This document shows positions 62,153 through 64,000 of a DNA stretch of 64,000 nucleotides, piece by piece. A model generated the notes under the pieces. That model worked only from the letters and a program-made list of their open reading frames with translations. It did no database searches and was not told the DNA's origin. Within the stretch, counting starts at the first letter, position 1, and every line of letters begins with the position of its first letter. The DNA comes from Hyphomicrobium_A sp963776675. Lineage in GTDB: Bacteria; Pseudomonadota; Alphaproteobacteria; Rhizobiales; Hyphomicrobiaceae. Position numbers and translations under genes: made by a program. The stretch covers positions 1-64,000 of the forward strand of contig CAVZNR010000006.1 in NCBI GenBank assembly GCA_963776675.1, written 5' to 3'.

Positions 62153-63283
62153 TCAAGCTGTCTCGATGGGACGCCGTCTTGTTCGGCGGGGCCTGTGTGT
62201 CTTTGCCTCCTTTTCGAGCAGCGCGCGCTTGCGGCCGGCGCCCCAGCGGTAGCCTGAAAGGGAGCCGTCGCTGCGGACCACGCGGTGGCACGGTATGACC
62301 ACGGCCAGCGGGTTGGCGGCACAGGCACCGGCCACCGCGCGTACCGCCTTAGGCGCGCCGAGGCGCTGGGCAATCTCGGCATAGGTCGCGGTGCCGCCGG
62401 CCGGGATGTCGCGCAATGCCGCCCACACGCGGTGTTGGAATGCCGTGCCGCGCACGTCGAGCGGCACGTCGAGAGTTTTGCCCGGGGCCTCGACGTGGGC
62501 GATCACCTTTGCGAGCAGGCGCTGGAATTGCTTGTCGCCTCCAATGAGCTCGGCGCCCGGAAACCGCTTGCGCAGGTCTTGTTCCAACGGCGCCCGCTCC
62601 TCGCCCATCAGGATCGCGGCAACGCCCTTTTGGGTCGCCGCCACCAGGATCACGCCGAGCGAGCATGTCCCCGTCGCGTAGCGAATGACGGCGCCGTCGC
62701 CGCCGGAACGGTAGCGTGCGGGCGCCATACCGAGCATGCCTGCAGCACCGGCATAGAAACGGCCGGTGGACCCGAACCCGGAGCTGAAGATCGCTTCTGT
62801 CACGGAGTTGTCCTTCTGGAGATGATCGCGCACGCGTCTTTGGCGGCACGCCACGACATAGGCGTTGGGCGTCACGCCGATAGTGGCTTTGAAGATGCGA
62901 TGGAAGTGGTAAGGGCTCATGTCCACCTCGCGTGCAAGGGCTGCCAGCCTCGGCGCCACGTCGGCGTTCTCTATGAGCCGGCAGGCGCGCGCCACCTTCG
63001 CCGCGTTCTCCTCGTAGGGGGCGAGAGCGCCCGGTTTGCACCGCTTGCAGGGGCGAAAGCCCGCCGCCTCGGCGTCCGCGCACGTTGTGTGAAAGCGCAC
63101 ATTCTCGCGCTTCGGCCGTCGGGCGGCGCACGAGGGGCGGCAGTACACGCCGGTTGTGGCGACGGAATAGTAGAACGTGCCGTCTTGGGTTTTGTCGCGC
63201 GCCAGTACAGCGGCCCAGCGTTGCGGCGGCGTAAGAATACGGGTCATGCCGGCCAGCATAAGGTCGCCGGCGCCGGTCCGCAT
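62153..63283 (-). CDS. ada: Ada: methylphosphotriester/O6-alkylguanine-DNA methyltransferase and regulator
   Basis: Bifunctional alkylation-damage repair protein and transcription activator, about 376 residues. N-Ada zinc domain with the four cysteines (VYCRPSCAARRP, GFRPCKRCKPG), AraC-type HTH (MSPYHFHRIFKATIGVTPNA) and the C-terminal methyltransferase with FQHRVWAALRDIPAGGTATY and the active-site VIPCHRVVRSDGSLSGY. All parts are complete. The ATG at 63283 has AAGGA 5 bases upstream and is preferred; an ATG at 63247 would also give a full domain set. Methylated N-Ada would activate its own gene, as in E. coli. Confidence 0.93.
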   Translation of the reverse strand: MRTGAGDLMLAGMTRILTPPQRWAAVLARDKTQDGTFYYSVATTGVYCRPSCAARRPKRENVRFHTTCADAEAAGFRPCKRCKPGALAPYEENAAKVARACRLIENADVAPRLAALAREVDMSPYHFHRIFKATIGVTPNAYVVACRQRRVRDHLQKDNSVTEAIFSSGFGSTGRFYAGAAGMLGMAPARYRSGGDGAVIRYATGTCSLGVILVAATQKGVAAILMGEERAPLEQDLRKRFPGAELIGGDKQFQRLLAKVIAHVEAPGKTLDVPLDVRGTAFQHRVWAALRDIPAGGTATYAEIAQRLGAPKAVRAVAGACAANPLAVVIPCHRVVRSDGSLSGYRWGAGRKRALLEKEAKTHRPRRTRRRPIETA

Positions 63284-63329
63284 CTCGATCCTTGCGGTCA
63301 AACTGCAAAAATTCTGGGGAGAGGCCGGC

Positions 63330-64000
63330 CTAAGCGCTGCGCTTGAGCGCCGCCGGCGGCGGCTTCGCGCTGAGGAGCTCGATGACGTGATTGCGCAGGG
63401 TCACAATGTCCGTGCGCGACTTGACGAGCGCCCGGGTGACCGGCGGCCACCTTTCGATTGCCATCTCGAGCGCGGAGAAGACGAGGACGGGCGGCGGCGC
63501 CTCGGCTCGCTCCAAAAGAAAGCGCAAGACGCTGTCCCCGTTCTCGTTGGGGAGCAGCATGTCGAGAACGATGAGATCGAAGGATTGAGTCATAAGGATC
63601 TCGCGCGCGCCCTCGGCCGTGTGCGCGCTCGTGATGCTCGCGACATCCTCCAGAACTCTCTGCCAGAACCGCGCACGTATCGGCATCGTCCTCGATGTGA
63701 AGAACGCGAGGTAACGTCTCGCCGGTCGCTGTTGGCGCATTGACGTGCACGATGTGTGCTGTCCCGGCGCTCGCGTGGTCCTCATACGGGGCCTCGGTGC
63801 TGCAGGTCGCGGGGAGATCGAAGTAGAAGATCGTGCCAGCGCCGACCTCCGTCTTAAATCCGATGCGGCCACCGAGCCGCTCGACAATGGCCTTCGAGAT
63901 GCTCAAGCCAAGGCCTGTTCCGCCCTTCTGCCGCTTGTCGGAGGAATCACCCTGGGCGAACTTCTGGAACATGCGCCCCCGGAACTCTGGGGCAATGCCG
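63330..64000 (-). pseudogene. Hybrid histidine kinase/response regulator, frameshifted, 5' end beyond the window
   Basis: The right edge cuts a minus-strand hybrid kinase. The first visible frame reads GIAPEFRGRMFQKFAQGD, then the ATP-binding G2 box GGTGLGLSISKAIVERLGG, and continues to the start of a receiver domain (RVLHIEDDADTCAVLA). At about 63655-63670 the reading jumps to another frame (RVLEDVASITSAHTAEGARE), which carries the phospho-acceptor region FDLIVLDMLLPNENGD and ends at 63330. In the first frame the remaining part is Arg/His-rich nonsense to 63298. A one-base indel has therefore split the receiver, or the base calls are wrong at that point. The sensory and dimerisation parts lie outside. 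Confidence 0.7.

Noticed and set aside
1..64000. CRISPR array, prophage or integrative element
   Set aside because: No regularly spaced direct repeats, no integrase, no phage structural genes and no tRNA-adjacent direct repeat were seen.

Overview
The window is high-GC DNA with dense genes on both strands. The gene set points to an alphaproteobacterium of the order Hyphomicrobiales (inferred from content, not from an rRNA gene). Pointers are three key enzymes of the ethylmalonyl-CoA pathway (ecm, ccr, mcd), a eukaryote-type glutamine synthetase II with its DUF2735 neighbour, a lipid A oxidase-like beta-barrel, the argH-lipoprotein-lysA-TIGR02302 row, and a consensus CtrA box. Most of it looks like core chromosome. 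No insertion sequence, integrase, rRNA gene or CRISPR array was seen.

Layout. 1-9 kb: the 3' end of an unknown gene, then lysine/arginine genes (dapD; argH-lptM-like-lysA) with tlpA and a large TIGR02302 membrane protein. 9-25 kb: an envelope block, almost all on the minus strand: LpxQ-like barrel, PHB-depolymerase-like lipoprotein, PBP1C with its alpha-2-macroglobulin partner, an unknown protein, a four-TM coiled-coil protein and an atypical bifunctional PBP. 25.7-30.2 kb: a two-gene operon of a winged-helix-like protein and a double-ATPase HerA-type protein. 30.6-36.4 kb: CAP-domain lipoprotein behind a CtrA box, a polysaccharide flippase-type protein, D-Ala-D-Ala carboxypeptidase, tRNA-Leu(CAA), AI-2E transporter. 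36.4-46.4 kb: ethylmalonyl-CoA pathway genes mixed with membrane proteins, a PilZ protein, a cobalamin-binding protein and an SDR. 46.4-51.9 kb: cNMP-binding protein, a second four-TM coiled-coil protein paralogous to the first, GFA protein, a YeaQ-type tandem pair, and nadD-rsfS-rlmH. 52-56 kb: a broken exported gene with an intact terminator, NTF2-like and PRC-barrel exported proteins, a PcfJ-like gene and an EAL remnant. 56-64 kb: glutaminase, DUF2735, GSII, a GH15 glucanase lacking a normal start codon, a GATase, ada, and a frameshifted hybrid kinase cut by the window end.

How the genes work together. Ccr, Ecm and Mcd carry crotonyl-CoA through ethylmalonyl-CoA to mesaconyl-CoA for acetyl-CoA assimilation, and the PHB-depolymerase-like protein and cobalamin-binding protein fit that metabolism. 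PBP1C/A2M, the odd PBP, DacA, the lipid A enzyme and the flippase serve the envelope. GlsA, DUF2735 and GSII form a glutamine locus. The items most deserving a second look are the paralogous four-TM coiled-coil family, the double-ATPase/winged-helix operon, the GH15 gene with an apparent ACG start, and the broken gene at 52.1 kb.
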